64,000 nucleotides of DNA from Oerskovia sp042887685 (GTDB lineage Bacteria > Actinomycetota > Actinomycetes > Actinomycetales > Cellulomonadaceae), in assembly GCF_042887685.1 (NCBI RefSeq), contig NZ_JBHVOS010000006.1:62001-126000 (forward strand), written 5' to 3'. The position numbers were made by a program, and so were the translations under genes. Of the stretch, positions 50,731 to 59,645 are shown one piece after another (position 1 is the stretch's first letter; every line of letters starts with the position of its first letter). Below the pieces are notes generated by a model. That model saw only the letters and a program-made list of their open reading frames with translations. It was not told where the DNA came from and made no database searches.

Positions 50731-53700
50731 TCAGTACTCCACTTCCTGGTTGCGGCGACGGATGACCGTGTACTCGTCGCGCTGGTTGCCGGTCGGCCCG
50801 TAGTAGTTGAAGGCGTAGGTGAGCTGGCCGTACCCGCCCAGGAGGTGCGTGGGCTTCATCATGATCATCGTCAGCGCGTTGTGGATGCCCCCTCGCTTGC
50901 CCGACGCCTCCGCCTTGGGCACGTCGATGTTGCGGTCCTTCGAGTGGTACATGTAGACCGTGCCCGTGGGCATGCGGTGCGAGACCACGGCCCGGGCCAC
51001 GACCACGCCGTTGCGGTTGACCGCCTCGATCCAGTCGTTGTCCGCGATGCCCGCGGTCCGCGCGTCCTCCTCCGAGATCCAGATCGTGGGGCCTCCGCGC
51101 GAGAGCGCGAGCATGTACGGGTTGTCCTGGAACTGCGAGTGCATCGACCACTTGGAGTGCGGCGTCAGGTAGCGCACGGTGACCTCGGTCGAGCCGGGCT
51201 CGCTGAAGCCCTGGTGGCCGAAGTGGCGCGCCATGTCGAGCGGCGGCCGGTAGACCGGGAGCTGTTCGCCGAGCTCGGTCATCCAGTCGTGGTCGACGAA
51301 GAAGTGCTGGCGCCCCGTGAGCGTGTGCCACGGCTTGAGCCGCTCGACGTTCACCACGAACGGCGAGTAGCGCCGACCGCCCTGCTCCGAGCCCGACCAC
51401 TCGTAGCTCGTGAAGACGTTCTGCGGGCCGGTCAGGGTCTGGGCGAACGTGACCTGACGGTCGTGGTTCTCCTCGGCCAGGTCTGCGAGCGGCTTGCCGA
51501 CGCGCTTCTCGAGGACTTTGAAGCCCGCGACCGAGACCGCCCCGTTGGTCGTCCCCGACAGCGCGAGGATCGCCTCGCACATGTGCGCCGCGGTCTCGAG
51601 CGACGGGCGGCCCTTCGCGACGCCGTCCTTGCGCACGCCGTTGGCCTTCGCGAGGAACTCGACGGCCTGCTCGGGGACGACGGTGACGCCCTTGGTCGTG
51701 GTGCCGACCTTCGAGATCAGCGGCCCGACGGCGCGCATCTTCTCCGCGATCTGCGTGTAGTCGCGCTCGATCACCACGAGACGCGGCATGGTCACGCCGG
51801 GGACGGGCTCGCACTCGCCCTTGCGCCAGTCGAGGACGACGCCTCCGGGCTGGGCCATCTCGTCCGGGGTGTCGTGCGTGAGCGGCGCCGCGATGACGTC
51901 GGTGCGCGTGCCCAGGTGGGTCTTGGCCAGCTCGGAGACCTTGTCGGCGAGTCCCAGGAACGCGTCGTAGTCGGTCCGCGCCTGCCACGGCGGGGCGATC
52001 GCCGCGTTGAGGGCGTGCACGAACGGGTGCATGTCCGTGGTCGAGATGTCCTGCTTCTCGTACCAGGTCGCCGCGGGCAGCACGACGTCGGCGAACAGCG
52101 ACGTCGAGGTCATGCGGAAGTCGATGTTGGTGAGCAGGTCGAGCTTGCCCTCGGGGGCCTCGTCGCGCCAGACGACCTCCTCGGGACGACGCTCGGGCGG
52201 GGTCTCGTGCGCACGCAGCGACGAGTCCGCGCCGAGCAGGTGCTTGATGAAGTACTCGTTGCCCTTGGCCGAGTTGCCGATGAGGTTGGCGCGCCAGACC
52301 GTCAGGACGCGCGGGAAGTTCTGCGGGTCGTCGGGGTCCTCGACCGCGAACCTGAGGTTCCCGCTGCGCAGCTCGGAGACCACGTGGTCGGCGACCGGCA
52401 CGCCTGCCGCCGCGGCCTCGTCGCACAGGTCGAGCGGGTTGCGGTCGAACCCGGGGTGCGAAGGCGTCCAGCCCATGCGGGCCGCCTGCGTCAGGCAGTC
52501 CATCATGCTGCGGTCCTTGAGCGTGCCCGGCCCGGTCGGCGACGCGAGCTCGTCGGCACCGAAGCCCTCGTAGCGCCACTGGTCCGTCGCGGTGTACCAG
52601 AACGCGGTGCCGGCCATGTGGCGGGTGGGGCGCTGCCAGTCGAGCGCGAAGCCCATGTGCTGCTGCCCCGTCACGGGACGGGCCTTCTCCTGCCCGACGT
52701 AGTGCGCCCAACCACCGCCGTTGACGCCCTGGCACCCGGTCAAGGTCAGGAGCGCGATGAACGTCCGGTAGATGGTGTCCGCGTGGTACCAGTGGTTGGT
52801 CCCCGCGCCCATGATGATCATCGACCTGCCCTTGCTGACCTCGGCGTTGCGCGTGAACTCGCGCGCGATCCGGGTGCACTGCTCGGCCGGGACCCCGGTC
52901 AGGGACTCCTGCCAGGCCGGCGTCCCGGGCGACGTCGGGTCGTCGTAGCCCGTGGGCCACGACCCGGGCAGCCCGTCCCGGCCCACGCCGTACTGCGCCA
53001 TGAGCAGGTCGAACACGGTCGTCACGAGGCGCCCGCCCACGCGGATCGCCGGGACGCCGCGCAGGACCGAGGAACCTCCCTCGGTCGCGCCGACGTCGAA
53101 GCGCGGCAGCTCCACGACGACCCCCTGCGCCTCGGCTCCCGCGTGCGTCAGGCCCAGCAGGCTCAGCGCCGGGTCGTGGTCCTCGAGGTCGAGGTTCCAG
53201 CGCCCCACGCCGTCCTCGGTCCAGCGGTCGGCGAGCGTGCCGTTCGGCACCGTGAGCGCGTCGGCCGCGGTGTCGAGGAAGACCGGGCGGAACTCGGGGC
53301 GCTCGCCCGTCGCCCCCGCGACGGGCAGCCCGTCCAGGTCGGCCGCCGTGAGGAACTTGGCGGGCCGGAAGACCGGGGCGGGCGCGCCGTCGGGCACCTC
53401 GGCCCGGCTCGCGTCCTGCGCGGCCCCCGCCGCGCCCTGCGACGCGGGGGCCTCGTCGAGCGTGACGAGGAACGGCGCGTCCGTGTACGTGCGCGAGTAC
53501 GCCTCGAAGTACGGGACCTGGCGGTCGCGGTAGAACTCGGTGAGCAGCACGTGGCCCATGGCCTGCGCGAGCGCGCCGTCCGTGCCCGGGGCGGGCGCGA
53601 GCCAGTCGTCGGCGAACTTCACGTTGTCCGCGTAGTCGGGGCTGACCGCGACGACCTTGGTCCCCTTGTAGCGGGCCTCGGCCAGGAAGTGCGCGTCGGG

Positions 53701-54519
53701 CGTGCGCGTCACGGGGACGTTCGAGCCCCACATCATGATGTAGCTCGAGTTCCACCAGTCGCCCGACTCGGGGACGTCGGTCTGGTCCCCCCAGATCTGG
53801 GGGCTCGCGGGCGGCAGGTCCGCGTACCAGTCGTAGAAGCTCAGCAGGGTCCCGCCGATCATCGACAGGAAGCGCGTCCCGACACCGAAGCTCGCCATCG
53901 ACATCGCGGGGATCGGGGTGAAGCCGACGCAGCGGTCGGGCCCGTACGCCTTGATCGTGTAGACGTGGGCAGCGGCCATGATCTCGGTCGCGAGCTCCCA
54001 GTCCGCGCGGACCAGGCCGCCCTTGCCGCGGGCCCGCTTGTACAGCGTCGCCTTGAGCGGGCTCTCGACGACCTCGGCCCACGCGAGCACAGGATCGCCC
54101 AGGCGGCAGCGCGCGTCGAGGTACATGTCGAGCAGCACGCCGCGCACGTAGGGATACCGCACGCGCGACGGCGAGTACGTGTACCAGGAGAACGAGGCCC
54201 CGCGCGGGCAGCCGCGCGGCTCGTACTCGGGGCTGTCGAGCCCCGTCGTCGGGTAGTCCGTGCCCTGGTGCTCCCACGTGATGAGGCCGTCCTTGACGTA
54301 CACGTCCCACGCGCACGAGCCCGTGCAGTTGACGCCGTGCGTCGAGCGCACGACCTTGTCGTGCGCCCACCGGTCACGGTAGAACCGGTCCCACTCCGAG
54401 GGGTCAGTCTCGATCATGGCGTGCGCCGAGTCGAACACCTCCGTCTGCGGGAAGTGGCTGCGCGTCTTGAGCAGCTTCTTCATCAGGGGCGACATCGTCG
54501 CCGGGTCGTCGATGGTCAT
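50731..54519 (-). CDS. narG: NarG, nitrate reductase alpha subunit (molybdopterin)
   Basis: 1262 residues. Bis-MGD catalytic subunit reducing nitrate to nitrite. The first cluster motif is HGVNCTGSCAWDVYVKDG (HxxxCxxxC) and the family segment RGCPRGASFSWYTYSP follows. Typical stretches such as GWTPSHPGFDRNPLDLCDEA, ATWYEKQDISTTDMHPF and the C-terminal HLLGGYGQLTYAFNYYGPTGNQRDEY are present. It opens the narGHJI-moaEAD operon and is transcribed away from the divergent regulator gene. ATG at 54519. Confidence 0.97.
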   Translation of the reverse strand: MTIDDPATMSPLMKKLLKTRSHFPQTEVFDSAHAMIETDPSEWDRFYRDRWAHDKVVRSTHGVNCTGSCAWDVYVKDGLITWEHQGTDYPTTGLDSPEYEPRGCPRGASFSWYTYSPSRVRYPYVRGVLLDMYLDARCRLGDPVLAWAEVVESPLKATLYKRARGKGGLVRADWELATEIMAAAHVYTIKAYGPDRCVGFTPIPAMSMASFGVGTRFLSMIGGTLLSFYDWYADLPPASPQIWGDQTDVPESGDWWNSSYIMMWGSNVPVTRTPDAHFLAEARYKGTKVVAVSPDYADNVKFADDWLAPAPGTDGALAQAMGHVLLTEFYRDRQVPYFEAYSRTYTDAPFLVTLDEAPASQGAAGAAQDASRAEVPDGAPAPVFRPAKFLTAADLDGLPVAGATGERPEFRPVFLDTAADALTVPNGTLADRWTEDGVGRWNLDLEDHDPALSLLGLTHAGAEAQGVVVELPRFDVGATEGGSSVLRGVPAIRVGGRLVTTVFDLLMAQYGVGRDGLPGSWPTGYDDPTSPGTPAWQESLTGVPAEQCTRIAREFTRNAEVSKGRSMIIMGAGTNHWYHADTIYRTFIALLTLTGCQGVNGGGWAHYVGQEKARPVTGQQHMGFALDWQRPTRHMAGTAFWYTATDQWRYEGFGADELASPTGPGTLKDRSMMDCLTQAARMGWTPSHPGFDRNPLDLCDEAAAAGVPVADHVVSELRSGNLRFAVEDPDDPQNFPRVLTVWRANLIGNSAKGNEYFIKHLLGADSSLRAHETPPERRPEEVVWRDEAPEGKLDLLTNIDFRMTSTSLFADVVLPAATWYEKQDISTTDMHPFVHALNAAIAPPWQARTDYDAFLGLADKVSELAKTHLGTRTDVIAAPLTHDTPDEMAQPGGVVLDWRKGECEPVPGVTMPRLVVIERDYTQIAEKMRAVGPLISKVGTTTKGVTVVPEQAVEFLAKANGVRKDGVAKGRPSLETAAHMCEAILALSGTTNGAVSVAGFKVLEKRVGKPLADLAEENHDRQVTFAQTLTGPQNVFTSYEWSGSEQGGRRYSPFVVNVERLKPWHTLTGRQHFFVDHDWMTELGEQLPVYRPPLDMARHFGHQGFSEPGSTEVTVRYLTPHSKWSMHSQFQDNPYMLALSRGGPTIWISEEDARTAGIADNDWIEAVNRNGVVVARAVVSHRMPTGTVYMYHSKDRNIDVPKAEASGKRGGIHNALTMIMMKPTHLLGGYGQLTYAFNYYGPTGNQRDEYTVIRRRNQEVEY

Positions 54520-54647
54520 GGCGAGTGCTCCTCGGGAACGGCGTGGGGGGCGTTCGTGCGATGGTTGTCGTGGTGAGGACGTCGGCCGGGGGCAGCCGGA
54601 CGCCTCGATGTCAGTGGTCCACGAGCGGGAAGAAGTGGGGCGAGCAG

Positions 54648-55496
54648 GTGCCCAGGCAGCAGGTCTACGGAGGGTTCGACGGCACGACGGGTCGCAGCGA
54701 CCACGGCGGACGACGCACGCACGTCATCCAGCTGCTGCGCGACTCCAAGGCGCCGGTGTCCGTCCAGGACATCGCCGACGAGGTCGGCATCCACCAGAAC
54801 ACCGCGCGCTTCCACCTGGAGTCGCTCGTCGACGCCGGGCTCGCCGAGCGCACCCAGCAGACCCGGACGACTCCCGGCCGGCCCAAGGTGCTCTACCGCG
54901 GCACGCTGCCCAACCAGACGCACGAGCGTGCGCAGGCCTACCGGCTCCTGGCCGAGGCGCTCACGACCGCGGTCGCAGCCAACGTGCCCGAGGCCGCGAC
55001 CCTCACGTACACCGTGGGGCGCACGTGGGGGCACAAGCTCGCCGAGTGCCCCGATCCGGGCGAGGTCCTCAGCGAGGACGAGGTCTCGACCAGGCTCGTG
55101 TCCAAGCTCGACGCACTGTGGTTCGCGCCGACGCCGCGCGGCGAGCCGTCCGCGCACGTCTCCGCGCCCGGCAACGGCATGGACGCGCTCGTGCTCAACA
55201 ACTGTCCGTTCGTGGCGACCGCCCGCAGCACCCCGCAGGTCGTGTGCTCCCTGCACGCGGGCTTCATCAACGGCACCCTGGCCGAGCTCGGCTCCGACCT
55301 GCGCGCCACGGCGCTCGTGCCGAACTTCGGCCAGCACCACTGCGTCGCGCGGCTCGAGACCGTCGACCGGGAGAGGCACGACGACGCCGCACCGATCCCG
55401 ATCGTCGTGTCCGGGGGGCCGGAGGCCGTGGGACCGGGTGCCCCCGGACCGCGGGCCGTGGGCCGGACCGCAGGCCCCGCGCCCGACGCCTGCTGA
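54648..55496 (+). CDS. HTH regulator with conserved cysteines, divergent to narG
   Basis: 282 residues. N-terminal winged helix: THVIQLLRDSKAPVSVQDIA, then HQNTARFHLESLVDAGLAER. The C-terminal part resembles SufR-like and other DeoR/ArsR-related regulators, with cysteines in LVLNNCPFVAT, QVVCSLHAGFINGTL and NFGQHHCVARL. In SufR-type proteins such cysteines hold an iron-sulfur cluster. A redox- or NO-sensing role for nitrate respiration is inferred from that and from its divergent position. GTG at 54648 chosen; frame to 54525 is open but without an HTH match. Confidence 0.8.
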   Translation: MPRQQVYGGFDGTTGRSDHGGRRTHVIQLLRDSKAPVSVQDIADEVGIHQNTARFHLESLVDAGLAERTQQTRTTPGRPKVLYRGTLPNQTHERAQAYRLLAEALTTAVAANVPEAATLTYTVGRTWGHKLAECPDPGEVLSEDEVSTRLVSKLDALWFAPTPRGEPSAHVSAPGNGMDALVLNNCPFVATARSTPQVVCSLHAGFINGTLAELGSDLRATALVPNFGQHHCVARLETVDRERHDDAAPIPIVVSGGPEAVGPGAPGPRAVGRTAGPAPDAC

Positions 55497-55505
55497 GCGT
55501 CGGGC
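55481..55505 (+). terminator. Hairpin terminator overlapping the regulator stop codon
   Basis: GCCCGACGC / GCGTCGGGC, 9 bp with a 7-base loop that includes the TGA. Lies between the convergent regulator and narK genes. Confidence 0.6.
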
Positions 55506-55543
55506 CCGGGGGCCGGTGTCGGGCACTGCAGGCGACCGCACGG

Positions 55544-56887
55544 TCAGCTCTTGGCCTCGGCACCGGGCCGTGCGTAGAAGTGCCAGGCGATGCCCGCGCA
55601 CAGCAGCGCGTAGGCGATGATCCCGCCGAACACCGCCGTCCTCGGCAGGTAGTTGAACAGCATCGAGAACAGGAACGGCCCGAACGCGGCGATCGCGGCC
55701 GTCCAGCCGATCACACCGCCGGCCTGGCGGGCCGGGAAGATCATCGGCATCTGCTTGAACGTCGCGGCGTTGCCGATCCCGCAGAAGAAGAAGATGAGGA
55801 CCATCCCGGTCATGAAGACCGGCAGGCTCGGCGTCTCGCCGTCCGCGACCGTGACCTGGCCGAACAGGACGAGCCCGGCCGAGGCCGCCACGCCCACCCC
55901 GGACACCACGGTCCAGACGCCGCCGCCGAACCGGTCGCACAGCGGCCCCCAGCACATGCGGGCGAGCGAGCCGACGAGCGCGCCGAGGAAGACCCACGTG
56001 AGGTACTCGGGGCCGAACTGCTGCTTGAGCAGCATGCCGAACGTGCCCGCGAGGCCGGAGAAGATCCCGAAGGTCAGGACGTACTCCATGGTCATGAGCC
56101 ACGTGTGCTTGTTCTGGAAGATGTCGAACTGCTGCTTGAGGTTGGCCTTGACGGGCACCGACTTGAGCAGGGTCCACGCGAGCACGACGCCGACGAGGGC
56201 GAACGGGATGAAGATCAGGCCCGGGTTCTGCAGCCAGACCTGCCGGGGCTCGGCGTTCTGCGGGTGCGCGAGCTGACCGGCGAGGCCGAACATCCCGAAC
56301 CCGATGGCCCACGGGACGACGAACTGGACGACCGAGACACCGAAGTTGCCGATGCCGGCCTGCAGGCCCAGGGCCGTGCCCTGCTTGCTCTTGGGGAAGA
56401 AGTACGACGTCGAGGGCATGTAGCCCGAGAAGACGCCGCCGCCGAGGCCCGCGGCGAGGGCGAGCGCGACGAGCAGCGCGTACGACGGCTGCGTCGGGAG
56501 CATCACGACCCAGGTCCACCCGACGAACGGGATGATCATCAGGAGCGCGGACAGCGTGAGCATCTTCCGGGTCCCGAGCATGGGCGGCAGCATCATCCAG
56601 ACGATGCGCAGGAGCCCGCCCGTCAGGCCGGGCATCGCGAGCAGCCAGTAGGACTGGCTCTCGCTCAGGTCCCACCCGGTGACCGTGCCGAGCGTGGGGA
56701 TGAGGGCCCCGGGCAGGTACCAGATGATGAACGCGAGCATGAGGTTGAACGTCGTGACCCACAGGGTGCTCCACGCGACCTTCGAGTCCCAGCGCTGGGG
56801 ATCGTTGGGGTCCCAGTCGAGGAGGTCGCGGCGCGCGTCGGTGCTCACCTGGTGTGCTGGTCTGGGGGCTACGTCGGCTGTGACCAC
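55544..56887 (-). CDS. narK: NarK-type nitrate/nitrite MFS transporter
   Basis: 447 residues, 12 spans. NarK family motifs: FSGYMPSTSYFFPKSKQGTA near residue 140 and GIGNAATFKQMPMIFPARQA near residue 370 match the nitrate signature sequences. An early LTGGLLRIVWMMLPPMLGTR is also typical. It imports nitrate, or exchanges nitrate for nitrite. GTG at 56887 with GGAG upstream was preferred to an ATG at 56929. Two tandem DosR-like boxes and a CATAAG -10 lie upstream. Confidence 0.94.
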   Translation of the reverse strand: MVTADVAPRPAHQVSTDARRDLLDWDPNDPQRWDSKVAWSTLWVTTFNLMLAFIIWYLPGALIPTLGTVTGWDLSESQSYWLLAMPGLTGGLLRIVWMMLPPMLGTRKMLTLSALLMIIPFVGWTWVVMLPTQPSYALLVALALAAGLGGGVFSGYMPSTSYFFPKSKQGTALGLQAGIGNFGVSVVQFVVPWAIGFGMFGLAGQLAHPQNAEPRQVWLQNPGLIFIPFALVGVVLAWTLLKSVPVKANLKQQFDIFQNKHTWLMTMEYVLTFGIFSGLAGTFGMLLKQQFGPEYLTWVFLGALVGSLARMCWGPLCDRFGGGVWTVVSGVGVAASAGLVLFGQVTVADGETPSLPVFMTGMVLIFFFCGIGNAATFKQMPMIFPARQAGGVIGWTAAIAAFGPFLFSMLFNYLPRTAVFGGIIAYALLCAGIAWHFYARPGAEAKS

Positions 56888-56954
56888 CGGGTGTCTCCGT
56901 TCGAGAAATGGGGCTGGGGGCACCCACAACTTATGGACGAGTCCACTCGTGCGT

Positions 56955-56994
56955 ACCGGGACCTTGGTCCCGTCAGGGCGACGTTGGTCCCGAA
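56955..56994 (-). promoter_or_regulatory. Two tandem DosR/DevR-like boxes upstream of narK
   Basis: Consensus TTSGGGACTWWAGTCCCSAA (recalled). 56955-56974 contains CGGGACCTTGGTCCCG, matching 14 of 20. 56975-56994 reads AGGGCGACGTTGGTCCCGAA, matching 15 of 20. They are exactly 20 bp apart. A -10 candidate CATAAG on the minus strand (56930-56935) puts the near box about 41 bases before the likely start of transcription. Confidence 0.8.
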
Positions 56995-57240
56995 CCGGGA
57001 CACGGGCCGGGAAGGGCCCCTGACCTGCTGCTTTGCCGGTTCGGGGCGTTGTTGCGGATCAACTCGGGCAGGCCGTGGCCCGCGAGGCCCGTGGTGCCCG
57101 ACGGCGGGCTGCAGCAGGCGCACGGGCGGCGGCGGGCACGGGTCGTTTCGCCCGAAGAACGGGGCGCCGGCCCGGCGCGGAGCGTTGGTGCTCGAACTTT
57201 GTGCTTTCCGTCACAAAGTGCCGTATCAGGGGGGCGGGAC
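56995..57240. other. Long narK upstream region
   Basis: No gene. It contains a third DosR-like half-site (CGGGAC at 56996-57001) and a low-GC inverted repeat ACTTTGTG / CACAAAGT (57196-57203 and 57212-57219) of unknown role. Confidence 0.45.
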
Positions 57241-57264
57241 GGGCGCCGTCCTGGACGGGCGCCC
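57241..57264 (-). terminator. Terminator hairpin after the SPOUT methyltransferase gene
   Basis: An 11-bp stem with one bulge (GGGCGCCGTCC with GGACGGGCGCCC, one-base loop T) 37 bases downstream of the stop. Confidence 0.55.
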
Positions 57265-57300
57265 TCCGGTGTCGGCGCAGGTCGTCCGCTGCGCGGGCGG

Positions 57301-58152
57301 CTACGCCCGCGTCGCCCAGAACACCACGGCAGCGCTCGCCGCGACGTTGAGCGAGTCCACTCCCCCGGCCATCGGGATCTTCACGACGTGGTCGACGGCC
57401 GCGAGCGTCGAGCGGTGCAGCCCGTGCCCCTCGGTACCGAACACGAACGCCGACCTCTCGTCGCCCCGCGCGACGTACTCGTCGAGGGTCAGCGAGTCGT
57501 CCGACAGCGCGAGCGCCGCGACGGTGAACCCGTGCTCGCGCAGCTCCTCGACGCCGCCGGGCCACGACTCGAGCCGCGTCCACGGCACCTGGAACACCGT
57601 CCCCATCGAGACCCGGACGCTGCGCCGGTACAGCGGGTCCGAGCACCGGGGCGAGACGAGCACCGCGTCCACCCCGAGACCGGCCGCCCCGCGGAAGATC
57701 GCGCCGACGTTCGTGTGGTCGACGATGTCCTCCAGCACCGCCACGCGCCGCGCGCCCTGTCCGTCCCGGGCCGTGGTCAGCAGCTCGTGCACGCTCGGCA
57801 GGACGGGGCGGTGCATGGCCGACAGTGCACCGCGGTGAAGGTTGAACCCCGTGATCGACTCCAGGACGGCCGGTTCGGCGACGTACACGGGGACGGGTTC
57901 GCCCGTCCCGCCGGGCCCGTCGTCCAGCCCGACGGCGGAGATCGCCTCCTCGAGGCCCGGGAGCCACTTCTCGGCCATCAGGAAGGAGCGTGGCCGGTGC
58001 CCTGCCGCGAGCGCCCGGTGGATCACCGTGGTGCTCTCCGCGATGTACATGCCCTTCTCCGGCTCGTTCTTCGAGCGGAGCTCGACGTCCGTGAGGTTCG
58101 TGTAGTCGGCGAGGCGCGGGTCGGCGGGGTCGGTCACGTGGATGATCTGCAC
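57301..58152 (-). CDS. TrmH/SpoU family RNA 2'-O-methyltransferase
   Basis: 283 residues. A substrate-binding N-terminal region is followed by the SPOUT knot: VLEDIVDHTNVGAIFRGAAG (motif 1, NxGAxxR), AFVFGTEGHGL (motif 2) and IPMAGGVDSLNVAASAAV (motif 3). Methylates rRNA or tRNA ribose with SAM. The GTG at 58152 has GGGAG about ten bases upstream. Stands alone, terminated on both sides. Confidence 0.92.
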   Translation of the reverse strand: MQIIHVTDPADPRLADYTNLTDVELRSKNEPEKGMYIAESTTVIHRALAAGHRPRSFLMAEKWLPGLEEAISAVGLDDGPGGTGEPVPVYVAEPAVLESITGFNLHRGALSAMHRPVLPSVHELLTTARDGQGARRVAVLEDIVDHTNVGAIFRGAAGLGVDAVLVSPRCSDPLYRRSVRVSMGTVFQVPWTRLESWPGGVEELREHGFTVAALALSDDSLTLDEYVARGDERSAFVFGTEGHGLHRSTLAAVDHVVKIPMAGGVDSLNVAASAAVVFWATRA

Positions 58153-58207
58153 GCTCAGATTCTCCCGCACCGGGCTGTCCTGGGTGCTCACGGCGGCGGC
58201 CGGGGAC

Positions 58208-58268
58208 GCCGAGTGTGCACTTCGGGCGGTCACCAGCGCTCCAGGACGACCCGAACTGCACACTCGGC
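58208..58268. repeat. 19-bp inverted repeat with one mismatch
   Basis: 58208-58226 and 58250-58268 (arm GCCGAGTGTGCACTTCGGG) around a 23-base loop. Between the glycosyltransferase and the methyltransferase start; perhaps a second terminator or a folded leader. Confidence 0.55.
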
Positions 58269-58319
58269 GACCGGACCCCACCCGCCCCCCCGATCGGGCC
58301 CACCGGTGCCGAGCACGTT

Positions 58320-58354
58320 GTTGAGGTCGTTCTGGCGGCGTTCGCGACCTCAAC
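58320..58354 (-). terminator. Terminator overlapping the glycosyltransferase stop
   Basis: 10-bp perfect stem GTTGAGGTCG / CGACCTCAAC with a 15-base loop, right at the gene end. Confidence 0.65.
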
Positions 58355-59639
58355 CTCGTGATCGAGCGCGTGGAACCTCGTGCCCGGCGACCGACCGCTC
58401 GGCGGCAGCAACGCTCCCGCTCGGCTCGGGCTTCCCGGTCGGAGCCACCGGGCGGAACACCACCCGTCGCTGCGCCTCGTAGCTCGTCGCGAAGAGCAGC
58501 ATCTCGGTCACGACCTTGGCGGGCAGCAGCGCGAGCCCCAGCCCCGTCAGCCCCCAGAGCATGCCGTACCCGGCGGCCAGCAGCCCGACCGCGAGCGCCG
58601 CGTACCGCAGCGCGGCCCGGCGCCCGGATCCGGGACCGCGGCCGTAGCCGTCCCGAAGCCCGCACGCGTGCTGGTCCCTGAGCCCGCGCGCACGAGCATC
58701 CGCCGCCGAGCCCGCACGACCGCCCTCGCCCTCGCCCGCGCCCTCAGCAACCGCAGCAGCAGCCGACCCCACGTCCGCACTGCCGCCCCCGCCCACAGCA
58801 CCACCACCCGCACCCGCGCGCCCCCCGAAGACCCGCCGGTTCACCACGAAGTTCACGGCCCCGCTGACGCCGCGCGCCCCGACGACCGCCAGCAGCAGCG
58901 ACCCCGTCAGGGCGTCGAGCACGAGCAGCATCGCGGTGTCGATCCCGAACGCGAGCAGCGACGACAGCGAGAACGCGAGCAGCGGCGCGTAGATGCGGGC
59001 CGAGTCGGTGAGCGGGCGGAAGTGCGAGGACGCGTTGTCGTCGAGGTAGATCGTCTCGATCTCGACCTCGACCACGGCCAGCCCTTCGCGCGCCGCGGCC
59101 AGGAGCACGTTGAGCTCGTACTCGTAGCGGTCTCCGCGCACGTCGAGCAGCCATCCGATCATCGAGGCGGGGTACCCGCGCAGCCCGGTCTGCGTGTCCT
59201 GGACCCGCGTCCCGGTCGCGGCCTGGAACAGCCAGCGGGTCGCGGAGTTCCCGAGCCGGCTGCGCAGCGGCACGTCTCCCGTGAACGTCCGCGCACCGAG
59301 CACCATGGCCGCGTCTCCGGCGCGCACCCGCTCCCCGACCCGCAGGACGTCGGCGACGGCGTGCTGCCCGTCGGCGTCGGCGCACACCACGTCCTCGCCG
59401 GGCCAGCGTCGCGCGACCTCGGCGAACCCGCGCCGCAGCGCCGCTCCCTTGCCGTGGTTGGCAGGGAACCCGACGACGACCGCCCCGAGGCGAGCGACGT
59501 CGTCGAGCACGGGCCGCGAGCCCGGGCCGCTGCCGTCGTCGACCACGACGATCCCCCGCACGTCACCCGTCGCGCGCAGCGCTGCGACCAGGCGGACGAG
59601 AGCCGTGCCCGGCTCGTAGGCCGGGACGAGCACGATCAC
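58350..59639 (-). CDS. Family 2 glycosyltransferase fused to a GtrA-like membrane domain
   Basis: 429 residues. The GT2 domain (about 1-215) is like dolichyl/polyprenyl-phosphate hexose synthases: VLVPAYEPGTALVRLV, VVDDGSGPGS, GKGAALRRGF, ADADGQHAV. A GtrA-like domain follows with two spans (LLAFSLSSLLAFGIDTAML and GSLLLAVVGARGVSGAVNFV), then a 70-residue Gly/Ala-rich insertion (about 272-340), and two more spans (AALAVGLLAAGYGMLWG and ALLPAKVVTEMLLFATSYE). Probably makes or flips polyprenyl-linked sugars for wall polymers. It follows the glycosidase gene by six bases. Confidence 0.88.
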   Translation of the reverse strand: MIVLVPAYEPGTALVRLVAALRATGDVRGIVVVDDGSGPGSRPVLDDVARLGAVVVGFPANHGKGAALRRGFAEVARRWPGEDVVCADADGQHAVADVLRVGERVRAGDAAMVLGARTFTGDVPLRSRLGNSATRWLFQAATGTRVQDTQTGLRGYPASMIGWLLDVRGDRYEYELNVLLAAAREGLAVVEVEIETIYLDDNASSHFRPLTDSARIYAPLLAFSLSSLLAFGIDTAMLLVLDALTGSLLLAVVGARGVSGAVNFVVNRRVFGGRAGAGGGAVGGGGSADVGSAAAAVAEGAGEGEGGRAGSAADARARGLRDQHACGLRDGYGRGPGSGRRAALRYAALAVGLLAAGYGMLWGLTGLGLALLPAKVVTEMLLFATSYEAQRRVVFRPVAPTGKPEPSGSVAAAERSVAGHEVPRARSRG

Positions 59640-59645
59640 GGCGGC

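Noticed and set aside
50518..54576. Very long plus-strand open frame opposite narG
   Set aside because: Same cause; NarG on the minus strand is complete and recognisable.
57196..57219. Inverted repeat ACTTTGTG / CACAAAGT as an operator
   Set aside because: Only 8 bp, about 310 bases from narK, and no known regulator consensus fits; listed only as a note in the region.
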